From assembly GCA_021298815.1 (NCBI GenBank), contig JAJTHE010000007.1, forward strand, positions 1-63,952: DNA of 63,952 bases, read 5' to 3'. This document shows positions 42,558-51,224 of this stretch, piece by piece (positions within the stretch are counted from its first letter, which is position 1; each line of letters begins with the position of its first letter). The position numbers and the translations under genes are program-made. Under the pieces are notes generated by a model that had not been told where the DNA came from, did not search any database, and worked only from the letters and a program-made list of their open reading frames with translations. The stretch is from Betaproteobacteria bacterium. GTDB taxonomy: Bacteria; Pseudomonadota; Gammaproteobacteria; Burkholderiales; CAIKXV01.

Positions 42558-42876
42558 ACTTCTCGACCGGATACTTCAGCGCGTTCAGGCCGATCTTCTC
42601 TTCCGCGGCGGCGACCAGGTCGAACTGCAGCCGGTCGGCCAGGCGCACCAGGTAGAGCAGCACGTCCGCCGATTCATGGCGGATGCGGTCGAGGTGGGCG
42701 GCGTCCGGATGATGGCTGTCGACGCCGTCGATCCACTGGAACTCCGCGGCCAGTTCGCCGGCTTCGGCTGCGATGCCGATCGCCAGGTTCTTGGGGGAAT
42801 GGAACTGTTCCCAGTCGCGCTCCGCGGCGAAGCGGCGCAGGCGCTCGGTGAGCATGGCGAGGCTGTCTGCTGTCAT
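42523..42876 (-). CDS. MazG-like nucleotide pyrophosphohydrolase
   Basis: A 117-residue all-alpha NTP pyrophosphatase similar to RS21-C6/dCTPase and MazG-like proteins, which clear non-canonical nucleotides. The metal-binding helices are visible in AIGIAAEAGELAAEFQW (EExxE-like) and HESADVLLYLVRLAD (ExxD). The C-terminus LKYPVEKFKGSSRKYSEE is also typical of the family. It is on the minus strand, overlapping the 3' end of EamA by 35 bases, and starts 90 bases from the divergent GST gene at 42967. It is probably an independent housecleaning enzyme. Confidence 0.9.
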   Translation of the reverse strand: MTADSLAMLTERLRRFAAERDWEQFHSPKNLAIGIAAEAGELAAEFQWIDGVDSHHPDAAHLDRIRHESADVLLYLVRLADRLQFDLVAAAEEKIGLNALKYPVEKFKGSSRKYSEE

Positions 42877-42966
42877 GTCTGTCGTCCGGCATCTGCCGCG
42901 TTGGATGTGTCCGGCGAGTCTAGCGCTACACTGGGCCCGCCCACCAACCCCCTGCCGGGAGCCTGC

Positions 42967-43689
42967 ATGTACAACCTCTACTACTGGTCGCATATCCAGG
43001 GTCGCGGCGAGTTCGTCCGCCTGGCCCTCGAGGCGGCCGGGGCCGACTATGTGGACGTGGTCCGACGTTCCGAGAAGAACGGCGGCGGACGGGCCGCCGT
43101 GCTCGCCATCCTCCAGGGCGACGATCCCCGCGCGCCGTTCGCGCCGCCGATCCTCGAGGCCGATGGCGAATGGATCTCGCAGACCGCGAACATCCTGGCC
43201 TTCCTCGGTCCGCGGCTCGGGCTGGTGCCCAGGGACGAGGCATCGCGCCGCTGGGCGAACCAGCTCCAGCTGGTGGTCGCCGATTTCGTCGTGGAGGCGC
43301 ACGACACCCACCATCCGATCGCCAAGCACCTGTACTACGAGGAGCAGAAGCCGGCTGCGCGCAAGCGGGCGAAAGCCTTCGTGGAGCTGCGCCTGCCGAA
43401 GTACCTCGGCTACTTCGAAGGCGTGCTCGCGCGCAATCCGAAGGGGCCGGCGTGGATGGTCGGTGGCGCGCTGTCGTACGTCGACCTGTCGGTGTTCCAG
43501 GTCGTCGCCGGGCTGCGCTACGCCTTCCCGAAGGCGATGGCGCGCCTCGAACCCGCGCATCCGCATCTCGTGGCGCTGGCCGGCCGCGTCGCCAGGCTGC
43601 CGCGGGTGGCCCGCTACCTGAAGTCGAAGCGGCGCATCCCGTTCAACCAGAGCGGCATCTTCCGCCACTATCCGGAGCTCGATCGCTGA
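42967..43689 (+). CDS. Glutathione S-transferase family protein
   Basis: A 240-residue GST with the thioredoxin-like N-terminal domain (MYNLYYWSHIQGRGEFVRLALEA; Tyr and Arg of the glutathione site) and an all-helical C-terminus (RAKAFVELRLPKYLGYFEGVL). It resembles sigma/alpha-like and beta-class GSTs such as those that replaced prostaglandin synthases. A cis-Pro occurs in APPILEADGEWI and the Gln-Thr of glutathione binding in WISQTANILAFLG. The role is unclear; it stands between the MazG-like gene and the DapA-like pair. Full length. Confidence 0.88.
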   Translation: MYNLYYWSHIQGRGEFVRLALEAAGADYVDVVRRSEKNGGGRAAVLAILQGDDPRAPFAPPILEADGEWISQTANILAFLGPRLGLVPRDEASRRWANQLQLVVADFVVEAHDTHHPIAKHLYYEEQKPAARKRAKAFVELRLPKYLGYFEGVLARNPKGPAWMVGGALSYVDLSVFQVVAGLRYAFPKAMARLEPAHPHLVALAGRVARLPRVARYLKSKRRIPFNQSGIFRHYPELDR

Positions 43690-43781
43690 CGACGGACCCT
43701 GCTGGCACGGGGCTGGCCGGTCAAGTAAAGTCGGGGCAGCTACAGGAAACGACCGTCGACAGACCCCAGGAGAGGATCACC

Positions 43782-44696
43782 GTGCCCCTCGTTCTCAAGG
43801 GCGTGATGCAGAGCCCCGTCACGCCGCTGAAGGCCGACTTCAGCCCCGATCTGGAGACCTTCGAGCGGCTGCTCGATTTCCATGTGCGCACCGGCGCGAC
43901 AGCCATCTCCTGGCCGCACCACAAGGGCGAGTCGCTGAACCTGACCATCGCGGAGCGCAAGCGTTTCGCCGAGGTGGCGGTCAGGACGGTCGCAGGCCGG
44001 GTGCCGGTATCCATCCACGTGAGCGCGCTGGCGGTCGAGGACTCGATCGACCTTGCCCGGCACGCGCAGGCGATCGGCGCAGACGCGATCATCGCGATCA
44101 CGCCCTACTTCTGGAATCCGTCCCCGCAGGCGATCCACGACTGGTTCATGCGCCTGGGGCGCGAGGTCGACCTGCCGATCATCGCCTACAACTCGCCGTC
44201 CTACCTCGACGGGGTCGAGTTCACCGGCGAGTTGATCACCAGCCTGCTCGAGAAGCTGCCGAACCTGGTGGCCATGAAGGAAGCGAGCTTCGATTCCGAG
44301 AAGTTCCTCGAGATCTCGCGCGCGGCGCTCGCGGTACGCCCCGACTTCTCGCTGGTGGCGGGCGTCGAGTTCCTGCTGCCGTCCATCCCGCTGGGCGGCA
44401 AGGGGTCGTACTCCTCGGCGGGCGCGATCTGCCCGAACCTGTGCACCCGCCTGTACACGTCCTGCGTCGAGGGGCGCTGGGACGAGGCACGCGACTGCCA
44501 GTACAAGCTTTCGCAGCTCTGGCAGCTGTTCCGCGACCAGTATCCGTCCTCGCTCAAGGGCGGCATGGTGATCATGGGCCGGCCCGTGGGCCCGACGCGA
44601 CCGCCGCTGCCCACGGCGAGCGACAAGCGCATCGCCTTCATCGCCGAGCAGCTCGGCGAACTGGGCATCCTCGACTCCGAACCCCACGGCTGGTGA
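43782..44696 (+). CDS. Dihydrodipicolinate synthase/N-acetylneuraminate lyase family protein
   Basis: A 304-residue class I aldolase of the DHDPS/NAL superfamily. The Schiff-base lysine is K166 in LVAMKEASFD and the proton-relay tyrosine Y136 is in IIAYNSP, so it can probably act as an aldolase or hydratase. The conserved Thr pair of DapA is HK here (WPHHKGES), so it is not a true lysine-biosynthesis DapA. The GTG start at 43782 has AGGAGAGG nearby. Its last bases overlap the start of the paralogue at 44696 (TGATG), so the two are translated together. Confidence 0.88.
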   Translation: MPLVLKGVMQSPVTPLKADFSPDLETFERLLDFHVRTGATAISWPHHKGESLNLTIAERKRFAEVAVRTVAGRVPVSIHVSALAVEDSIDLARHAQAIGADAIIAITPYFWNPSPQAIHDWFMRLGREVDLPIIAYNSPSYLDGVEFTGELITSLLEKLPNLVAMKEASFDSEKFLEISRAALAVRPDFSLVAGVEFLLPSIPLGGKGSYSSAGAICPNLCTRLYTSCVEGRWDEARDCQYKLSQLWQLFRDQYPSSLKGGMVIMGRPVGPTRPPLPTASDKRIAFIAEQLGELGILDSEPHGW

Positions 44697-45640
44697 TGCA
44701 CATGTCCACTGTTCCTTCCGCGGCTTCCCCCGTGTTCGCTCCGGGACTCGTGCATACCCCCTTCACTCCGTTCGCATCGGATGGCGGCATCGACTTCGAG
44801 CGCTACGGGCGCCTGGTCGAGTTCCACCTGCGCGAGGGTGCCGATTCGATCGCGGTTCCCATGCATGCAGGCGAGTCGGTAAGCCTGCCCCTGGCCAAGC
44901 GCCATCGGGTGCTCGAGTTCGTGCTCGAAAGGGTCGCAGGCCGCGTGCCGGTGATCGCCCACGTGAGCGAGTCCGGTACCTCCATGGCTGCCGATCTCGC
45001 GCGCCATGCACAGCAGGCCGGCGCGACGGCGATCGTCGCCAACGTTCCCTACTACTGGACGCCTCCGCAGCCGATGCTGGTCGAGCACTTCGCGCAGATC
45101 GCCGCTGCCGTGCGGTTGCCGATGTTCGTTCACAACTTTCCCGAAGAGATGGGTGGCGTGAAGTTCAACGCCGCCTCCGCGATCGAGCTGATCGAGCGGT
45201 CGCCCAACTTCATCGGCCTGGTCGACTCCAGCCTCGACTGGCAGTACATGATCGAGCTGCTGATGCTGTCGCGCCGGGTGCGGCCGTCCTTCGCGCTGCT
45301 GTCGGGGTCCGAGTACCTGATCTCCGCGCACGCGATCGGTGCCACCGGGTCGTTCTGCGCGCTCGCCGGCATCGCCCCGAAGGCAGTGCGTCGGCTGCAT
45401 GAACTGTGCATGGCCGAGCGCTATGAAGCCGCGCGCCCGGTGCAGGATGCGATCGCCGCGCTGCGCATGGCGATCAAGCCGGGTGGCGTCGCCGCGCTGA
45501 AGGCGGCGTCGCAGGCGATGGGGCGCGATTGCGGCAGCGTGCAGCCGCCGCTGTCCCCCTTGTCGGAGGCCGATGGCGCGCGGCTTTCGCTGGCGCTGTC
45601 GAAGATCGAAATGCTCGGCGACGAACCGCGTGGCTGGTAG
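44696..45640 (+). CDS. DapA-like paralogue lacking the catalytic lysine
   Basis: A 314-residue member of the same superfamily as the upstream gene and homologous along its length ([36 protein letters not shown]). The Schiff-base lysine is replaced by Val176 ([10 protein letters not shown] aligned with LVAMKEASFD). The catalytic Tyr is replaced by His146 (VHNFP aligned with AYNSP). It can therefore not act as a normal class I aldolase. A regulatory or non-catalytic partner role is possible. The start overlaps the previous stop (TGATG); ATG 44702 is an alternative. It overlaps the SDR gene by 11 bases at its end. Confidence 0.88.
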   Translation: MHMSTVPSAASPVFAPGLVHTPFTPFASDGGIDFERYGRLVEFHLREGADSIAVPMHAGESVSLPLAKRHRVLEFVLERVAGRVPVIAHVSESGTSMAADLARHAQQAGATAIVANVPYYWTPPQPMLVEHFAQIAAAVRLPMFVHNFPEEMGGVKFNAASAIELIERSPNFIGLVDSSLDWQYMIELLMLSRRVRPSFALLSGSEYLISAHAIGATGSFCALAGIAPKAVRRLHELCMAERYEAARPVQDAIAALRMAIKPGGVAALKAASQAMGRDCGSVQPPLSPLSEADGARLSLALSKIEMLGDEPRGW

Positions 45641-46433
45641 CGATCCCCTGCCTGCGGAGGCAGGCGGCGCCGCCGCCGCGGCTGCGGCGACGAATCCGGT
45701 GGCCCTGGTGACCGGCGCGGCCCAGGGCATCGGTGCCGCCATCGCGGTCGCGCTCGCGCGAGGCGGGCATGACGTGGTCGTCACCTCGACGCAGCCCGGG
45801 AAGCTCGAGCCGGTCTGCGCGGCGATCCGTGCCATCGGTCGTCGCGCGGCGCCGATCGCGCTCGACCTGCATGATGCCGCGGGCCTGGAGGCCGCGGTCC
45901 AGCGCGCGGCCGACGCGTTCGGTCGCCTGGACGTGCTGGTCAACAACGCCGGGGTCCCGCTCAAGGTCCCCGCGCTCGAGGTGACGATCGAGGCCTGGAA
46001 CAGCGTGATCTCGGCCAACCTCACCGGCACCTTCTTCCTCACCCAGAAGTTCGGCGCCTACCTGTCACGCGCGCATCGCCCCGGTTGCGTGGTCAGCATC
46101 GCATCGACGCATGCGCTGGTCGGGATGGCCGACCGCGCGGTGTACGGCATCGCCAAGGCCGGCATCCTGCAGATGACCCGCATGCTGGCGGTGGAATGGG
46201 CGGCGCTGGGCATCAGGGTCAACGCGGTCGCCCCGGGCAGGATCGACACGGCTGCCCGCGCCGGCTCCTTTTCCCAGCCGGGCTACCTTGCCTCGGCCCT
46301 GGGGCGCATACCCCTGGGCCGCCTCGGCCTGCCCGGCGAGGTGGCTGCGGCCGTCGCCTATCTCGTGCAGCCCGAGTCCGCCTACGTGACCGGACAGACG
46401 ATCGTGCTCGACGGGGGCGTCACCGCCCAGTGA
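45630..46433 (+). CDS. Short-chain dehydrogenase/reductase
   Basis: A 267-residue classical SDR. Cofactor motif is [20 protein letters not shown] follows, and the catalytic residues are Ser in SIASTHAL and Tyr/Lys in YGIAKAG. The C-terminal SYVTGQ-like segment reads [14 protein letters not shown]. The GTG start at 45630 overlaps the end of the DapA-like gene by 11 bases; the first 20 residues ([17 protein letters not shown]) are not family sequence and a downstream start would also work. It probably oxidises or reduces the product of the DapA-like enzymes (inference). Confidence 0.87.
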   Translation: MAGSDPLPAEAGGAAAAAAATNPVALVTGAAQGIGAAIAVALARGGHDVVVTSTQPGKLEPVCAAIRAIGRRAAPIALDLHDAAGLEAAVQRAADAFGRLDVLVNNAGVPLKVPALEVTIEAWNSVISANLTGTFFLTQKFGAYLSRAHRPGCVVSIASTHALVGMADRAVYGIAKAGILQMTRMLAVEWAALGIRVNAVAPGRIDTAARAGSFSQPGYLASALGRIPLGRLGLPGEVAAAVAYLVQPESAYVTGQTIVLDGGVTAQ

Positions 46434-46454
46434 TCGCTGCGTCGGCACGCAGGC

Positions 46455-47471
46455 TCAGGGCTGCAGCCCGGCTTCCTTCACGACCTTCACCCATCGGGCC
46501 AGTTCGGTCCTGATCAGCGCCGCGAACTCCTCGGGCGACGCGCTCGGCGTCGGCTCGGCGCCATCGCGCACGAAGCGCTCGCGGATGGCGGGATCCTGCA
46601 GCACCTTCACCACGGTCGAGTGGAGCAGGCCGACGATGTCGCGCGGAGTGCCGGCCGGGGCGAGCAATCCATACCACTGCACGGCATCGAAGCCGGGCAC
46701 GCCCGACTCGGCGATCGTGGGTATGTCGGGTGCGCCGCTGACCCGCCTGGAACTGGTCACGCCATGGGCACGCACCCGGTTGGCGCGGATCTGCGGCAAT
46801 GCGACGAGGATGTTGGACATCATCAGCGGTACGTGCCCGCCGACCACGTCGCTGAGCGCGGGGCCGACGCCCTTGTACGGCACGTGGACCATCTTCGTGC
46901 CGGTGGTCAGCAGGAACAGTTCCATCGACAGGTGCTGGTTGGCGCCGATGCCGCCGGTGGCGAACTGCAGCTGCCCCGGGCGCGATCGCGCCAGCGCGAC
47001 CAGTTCCTTCACGTTGCGCGCGGGCAGGGCCGGGTTGGCGACCAGCACGTTGGGCAGCGAGACCGTCATCGAGATCGGCGCGAAGTCGCGTACCAGGTCG
47101 TACGACGTCTTCATCATCGCCGGGTTGCTGGTATGCGAGGCGATCGCCGCGAGCAGGGTGTATCCATCCGGCGTCGCCCGTGCGACGACTTCCGCTCCGA
47201 TGTTGCCGCTGGCCCCGGGGCGGTTCTCGAGCACCACCGGCTGCCCGAGGAAGTCGGCCATGCGGGGGCCCACGATCCGCGTCGACGCGTCGGTCCCACC
47301 GCCCGGGGGCGACGGGATGATGATGCGCACCGGCTTGTCGGGATAGGCTGCCAGCAGCGTGGTCACCGGCATCCACCCGGAGATGGCCAGCACCGCCGTG
47401 GCCGCGACCCGCACCGTGGGCCGGTGCCGTCGTGCGTGCAGCGCGCGTCCGCTGCGAACGACTTTCGCCAT
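46455..47471 (-). CDS. Bug-family periplasmic solute receptor
   Basis: A 338-residue Bug receptor with an Arg-rich start and signal peptide (VRVAATAVLAISGWMPVTTLLA), then YPDKPVRIIIPSPPGGGTD, VVLENRPGASGNIGAE, and HVPYKGVGPALSD. AGGAG on the minus strand supports the start at 47471. It lies downstream of the damaged Old Yellow Enzyme gene with 80 bases between them and is convergent with the SDR gene. The receptor itself looks intact. Confidence 0.92.
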   Translation of the reverse strand: MAKVVRSGRALHARRHRPTVRVAATAVLAISGWMPVTTLLAAYPDKPVRIIIPSPPGGGTDASTRIVGPRMADFLGQPVVLENRPGASGNIGAEVVARATPDGYTLLAAIASHTSNPAMMKTSYDLVRDFAPISMTVSLPNVLVANPALPARNVKELVALARSRPGQLQFATGGIGANQHLSMELFLLTTGTKMVHVPYKGVGPALSDVVGGHVPLMMSNILVALPQIRANRVRAHGVTSSRRVSGAPDIPTIAESGVPGFDAVQWYGLLAPAGTPRDIVGLLHSTVVKVLQDPAIRERFVRDGAEPTPSASPEEFAALIRTELARWVKVVKEAGLQP

Positions 47472-47551
47472 GTTGCTCCTCCGGAACGGGGGCGGCACGC
47501 AGCGGGTCGCACCGTTGCACCCGCCGTTCGGGAACCTCCCCCTCCCGGAGC

Positions 47552-48387
47552 TTATCGCAGTGCCGCGGCGTTCGGGCGGGCAGCCACCGCCGTTGCCGCC
47601 GGATAGTCGATGTATCCCTTCTCGTCGCCGGCATTCCATCGAAGCCCGCACCGGCGACGTAGGTGCCGCCGAAACGCGTGCGCAGTTCCCGGTGGTAGTC
47701 GCCGGCACGCCCTGCCGGGGCCAGATGCAGGTATGCGAGCCCGAACGGAGCGATCCTTTCGACCAGGGTGGTGTACGTCTGCATCGGGTCCGCATCGGTG
47801 ATGTCGTTGAACGCCATCTCCGGCGAGATCTTGATGCCAGTGCGCTGGTTCGACCCGGTGGACACGAACTGCATCGGCAGGTAGCCCGAGGCGGCATGGA
47901 ACTCGACGCCATCGAAGCCCGCCTCGATCGCGCGCCGCGAGGCCGCGGCATAGCCGGCGATGACCGCGGCGATGCCTTCGACCGTCGGTGCCTGGGGTAT
48001 CGGGTGTGGAAGCATGGCGGCATCGGTGTAGACGGCCCCGGCCGCCTGGATCGCCGACCGGGCGACCGGTGTGGCGCCGCCGGGCAGCAGCGACGGATGG
48101 CTGATGCGTGCGCCGGCGGCGCGCACGGCCGCGGTCACCGGCTTCCAGGCCGCGACCTGGGCCGCGTCGGCCAGTCCGGGCGTGCGTACGTAGCCCTTGC
48201 CCATCGGCTCCGGGAACACGCCCTCGCTGATGATCAGTCCTGCGCTGGCGCGCTGGGCACGGTAGGTCGCGACGATCGGCAGCGGGCGACGGGCGTCATC
48301 GGCACGCGACCGGGTCATCGGCGCCATCACGATGCGGTTGGGAAGGGTGAGGCGGCCGGCTGCGACGGGGGTGAACAAGGTTTTCAT
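47552..48387 (-). pseudogene. Old Yellow Enzyme (NemA-like) gene with three internal deletions
   Basis: The gene begins well (MKTLFTPVAAGRLTLPNRIVMAP, typical NADH:flavin oxidoreductase) but lacks parts of the enzyme. First, VRAAGARISHPSLLPGGA lacks the QLWHVGR segment that should precede SHPSL. Second, STGSNQRTGIKISPEMAF lacks about 30 residues that include the YGGS region. Third, FGGTYVAGAGFD runs into a frame change, and the C-terminal GDEKGYIDYPAATAV follows in another frame up to a stop at 47552. The first two losses are in frame, the third is not. The product would be about 100 residues short and miss active-site parts. Confidence 0.8.
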
Positions 48388-48466
48388 TCAGGACTCCTGA
48401 TTGATCGGATGTCCGGATGATGCAAGCGGGCGCGACCCGATGAAACCGAAGAATTCGGAGTGATTC

Positions 48467-48483
48467 GTTCAGTCTTGTTGAAC
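48467..48483. promoter_or_regulatory. Inverted repeat GTTCA-N7-TGAAC upstream of the OYE gene
   Basis: GTTCA (48467-48471) and TGAAC (48479-48483) flank 7 bases about 80 bases before the OYE start. OYE genes are often controlled by TetR- or LysR-type repressors or activators, and the TTCA-N7-TGAA layout fits such sites. No regulator gene is adjacent. Confidence 0.3.
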
Positions 48484-48489
48484 AATCGC

Positions 48490-49062
48490 TCAGAGTGGCT
48501 CTGCGTGCCACCCGCCGGATGCCGAAGGGGATATCCGCATGGGTATGGCGTTGCCGATCGGTGCCGCGGTCGCGGGAATGCCGATCAGCCGGCAGAGCAC
48601 CCGCCAGACGCCCGAGTGCGCGGCGATCAGGGGCTGGCAGCCATGAACGGGCTGCGGCACCGTCGCCAGCCCGCGCGATACCCGTTGTGCGAATGCCTCA
48701 ACCGATTCCATGTCGGCGGGAAGTGCATCGTCGCGTCGTTCGCTGCGCGGCCGTCCCTCGAGCGCACCCCAGTAGCGTTCATCCAGGTCTGGCAGCTCGA
48801 GGATTTCTGCAGGCGATCGGCCAAGCGCCCGGGCAACGATCTGCGCGGTCATGCGCGCGCGTTGCCGACTGCTGGCGACGATCGGGGTGAACGCGATGGC
48901 GTCGCGCTTCATGGCCAGCGCAAGCCGTTCCCCGGCCTGCTTCGCCTGCTCACGCCCGAGGGCGGTCAGCGCCACGTCGAGTGAGCCCGCGATGATGGCA
49001 TCCCGGTTGCTGGTCGTCTCGCCGTGGCGCAGGTAGACGAACGGAGCCGTGAGCAGGTTCAC
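48490..49062 (-). CDS. Histidine phosphatase superfamily protein
   Basis: A 190-residue phosphoglycerate-mutase-like (histidine) phosphatase. The catalytic motif is R11-H12-G13 in YLRHGETTSNRD, the acid/base Glu is in DERYWGALEGR, and the second His is in AAHSGVWR. The start GTG at 49062 overlaps the TGA of the upstream metallo-hydrolase gene (GTGA), so the two are coupled. Substrate is unknown; related proteins dephosphorylate alpha-ribazole phosphate or phosphorylated metabolites. It ends the Bug-metallohydrolase-phosphatase operon. Confidence 0.87.
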   Translation of the reverse strand: MNLLTAPFVYLRHGETTSNRDAIIAGSLDVALTALGREQAKQAGERLALAMKRDAIAFTPIVASSRQRARMTAQIVARALGRSPAEILELPDLDERYWGALEGRPRSERRDDALPADMESVEAFAQRVSRGLATVPQPVHGCQPLIAAHSGVWRVLCRLIGIPATAAPIGNAIPMRISPSASGGWHAEPL

Positions 49063-50153
49063 CAGGAATGCTCCCGCGCGGTGATCATCTCGACCGGATC
49101 GAGTTCGGCGCGCAGCCGTGCCATGGCTGCGTGTTCGCCGAATGCCGGCAGCAGGTGTCGCACGCCGCAGGAACGGGCGAGGGCCACGATGTCGCGGCGG
49201 CGTGGATGCACGTTCCAGCGCAGGTATCGTGCGCGTCCGGCCTCGGTCAGCGCACGCGCGGGCGATCCGTGTGGCAGGTAGCCGGTGAACACGATCGCGA
49301 CCTGCGGCTGGTCTGCGAAGCGCTCGAGCAGGGCGGCGCTTTCGCCGGTCGAACCATCCGCGCTGCCGGCAAGTCGTAGTCCGGGTTCGGCGGACAACCC
49401 GGGGGCCGACCGTGCCAGGTCGCGCAATGACTCGCGCAGGCCGGGCCGAAGCCCGTGCGCGGCCTCGACGCACAGCCGCTCGATCGCCTGGCGAAGGTCG
49501 TCGCCGAGCTGGACCGGCCAGCCTCGTCGGGTCGCGAGATACCAGGCGATTTCCGGACCGCGTCCACCGGGCGGTACCGGCAGCACGGCATCCGGCACGG
49601 CGCCCGCACGCCCTGCCAGAAGATCGACCAGCGCTTGCGCGGCTTCGGTCAGCGGCGTGTCGTAGTCTCCGTATGATGCATCGACGACTGCCACGCGTGC
49701 GGCCGGTGGCGGATCGAACGCGTGTACCGGCGATTCGATCGAACAGTCACCCGTGTACAGCAGGTCCCCGTGCCCAGTGCCCAGGTGCAGCCAGACGCCA
49801 CCGGGCGCGTGACCGTTGCGGCCGGTCTGCACGCGCAGGCCGGCGACCTCGCACTGCCCGGCGCTGGGCAGGATGGCGGTTCGCGTTTCCGGCGGCAGCA
49901 TCGCGGCAACCGGGGCAGTGCACCAGACCTGCGGATCACCGATGCCGCGTGCCAGGGCGAGCGATCCTGTGTGGTCGCGATGGCCATGGCTGAGCAGCAG
50001 TGCATCGACCGTACCGATCCCGGCGAGGTCCGGCCGCCGATCGGGGTCGGGCCCGTAGCCGAGGTCGAGCAGCAGGCGCGCCGCGTCGGTTTCGACCAGC
50101 ACACAGGCCGGTCCCTTCTCGTTGCAGCCTGAAACGATCTGGATGCGGTTCAC
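49059..50153 (-). CDS. MBL-fold metallo-hydrolase with beta-CASP-like features
   Basis: A 364-residue metallo-beta-lactamase-fold hydrolase. The metal motif is H56-G-H58-R-D60-H61 in LLSHGHRDHTG, with further ligands in LLYTGDCSIESP and a His near the end. The C-terminal segment (IVFTGYLPHGSPARALTE, NVHPRRRDIVALARSCG, HLLPAFGEH) recalls the beta-CASP arrangement of RNA-processing enzymes, where a Gly-Tyr, a His and a PxxGE follow in this order. The GTG start at 50153 overlaps the Bug stop (GTGA). Its substrate could be RNA, a nucleotide or a lactone; only the fold is supported. Confidence 0.8.
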   Translation of the reverse strand: MNRIQIVSGCNEKGPACVLVETDAARLLLDLGYGPDPDRRPDLAGIGTVDALLLSHGHRDHTGSLALARGIGDPQVWCTAPVAAMLPPETRTAILPSAGQCEVAGLRVQTGRNGHAPGGVWLHLGTGHGDLLYTGDCSIESPVHAFDPPPAARVAVVDASYGDYDTPLTEAAQALVDLLAGRAGAVPDAVLPVPPGGRGPEIAWYLATRRGWPVQLGDDLRQAIERLCVEAAHGLRPGLRESLRDLARSAPGLSAEPGLRLAGSADGSTGESAALLERFADQPQVAIVFTGYLPHGSPARALTEAGRARYLRWNVHPRRRDIVALARSCGVRHLLPAFGEHAAMARLRAELDPVEMITAREHSW

Positions 50154-51142
50154 TCGGCAGTGGCGCCAGAGGCCTTGATCACCTTGCCCCACTTCGCGAT
50201 CTCGGCGCGAAGGTATGCAGCGAACGCTGCCGGGGACGATGGACTCGCCTCGACGCCCTGGATCGCGAGCTGTTCCACCACCGCTGGCGTGGCGAGCGTC
50301 TCGGCGAGCGACCGCGCGATCCGATCGACGATCGGACGCGGCGTGCGCGCAGCCGAAAGCAGGCCGTACCAGGTGTCGAATTCGTAGCCCTTCAGGCCGG
50401 CCTCGTTCATCGTGGGCACTTCAGGCCATGACTTCGAGCGGGCGGCCGTGGTCACCGCGAGCGGGCGAAGCTTGCCCGCCTTCAGCTGCGGCAGCGCCGT
50501 GGCCACCGTCGAGATGATGAAGTCGAGCCGGCCTGCGCTGAGGTCGATGATCGCCGGTGCGAGGCCCTTGTACGGTACATGCGTGAGCGAGGCACCCGTC
50601 ATCAGCTTCATGTATTCGGTGGCCAGGTGCGAGGCAGTCACGACGCCGCCCGAGCCGTAGTTCAGGGGCAGGCCTTTCGCGCGACCGAGCTCGAGCAGTT
50701 CACGCACCGACCTCGCCGGCGAAGTGCTGGCGACCACCAGCAGGTTCGGCTGCCGACCGATCAGCGATATGGGCTCCAGGTCGGTCGCCGTGTCGTATGG
50801 CAGCTTCGGGATCAGCGTCGCATTGACCGCCAGGCTGATGTTGTTGATCAACAGCGTATGGCCATCGGCCGCCGATCGGGCGACGATTTCAGTGCCGACC
50901 GTTCCCCCCGCTCCGCCGCGGTTGTCGATGACGATCGGCCCGGCGAGCACCTCGGCCAGACGGTTGGCCACGATACGACCAACGATGTCGTTGCCTCCGC
51001 CGGGCGGGAATGGCACGACGAAGCGTATCGGTCGCGACGGATAGCTGCCCTGCGCGAATGCGCCGCCGATGGCGACGGGAAACAGGGCGGCCAGAAGGAG
51101 AAGGCGGGCTGAAAGAAGCATCGGACGAGGGAGAGGAGACAT
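50150..51142 (-). CDS. Bug-family periplasmic solute receptor
   Basis: A 330-residue Bug receptor with signal peptide MSPLPRPMLLSARLLLLAA ending GGAFAQ. The mature protein begins YPSRPIRFVVPFPPGGGND and includes IVIDNRGGAGGTVGTE and HVPYKGLAPAIID. It heads a minus-strand operon in which its stop overlaps the start of a metallo-hydrolase gene. The frame is open upstream to 51328, but the signal peptide fixes the start at 51142. It diverges from the FrhB/BciB-like gene at 51225 across 82 bases. The ligand cannot be inferred. Confidence 0.93.
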   Translation of the reverse strand: MSPLPRPMLLSARLLLLAALFPVAIGGAFAQGSYPSRPIRFVVPFPPGGGNDIVGRIVANRLAEVLAGPIVIDNRGGAGGTVGTEIVARSAADGHTLLINNISLAVNATLIPKLPYDTATDLEPISLIGRQPNLLVVASTSPARSVRELLELGRAKGLPLNYGSGGVVTASHLATEYMKLMTGASLTHVPYKGLAPAIIDLSAGRLDFIISTVATALPQLKAGKLRPLAVTTAARSKSWPEVPTMNEAGLKGYEFDTWYGLLSAARTPRPIVDRIARSLAETLATPAVVEQLAIQGVEASPSSPAAFAAYLRAEIAKWGKVIKASGATAE

Positions 51143-51224
51143 TGGACCGGGAGCATAGCAAGTCCGGATTTCCTCATCGTGACCGGCCCGCACGCAGGCG
51201 CGCGGTAGGTAGAATGCGTCCACC

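Noticed and set aside
46420..47551. Continuation of the OYE reading frame through the Bug gene
   Set aside because: After the third deletion the frame reads only the wrong frame of the Bug gene, so it is not a fusion protein.
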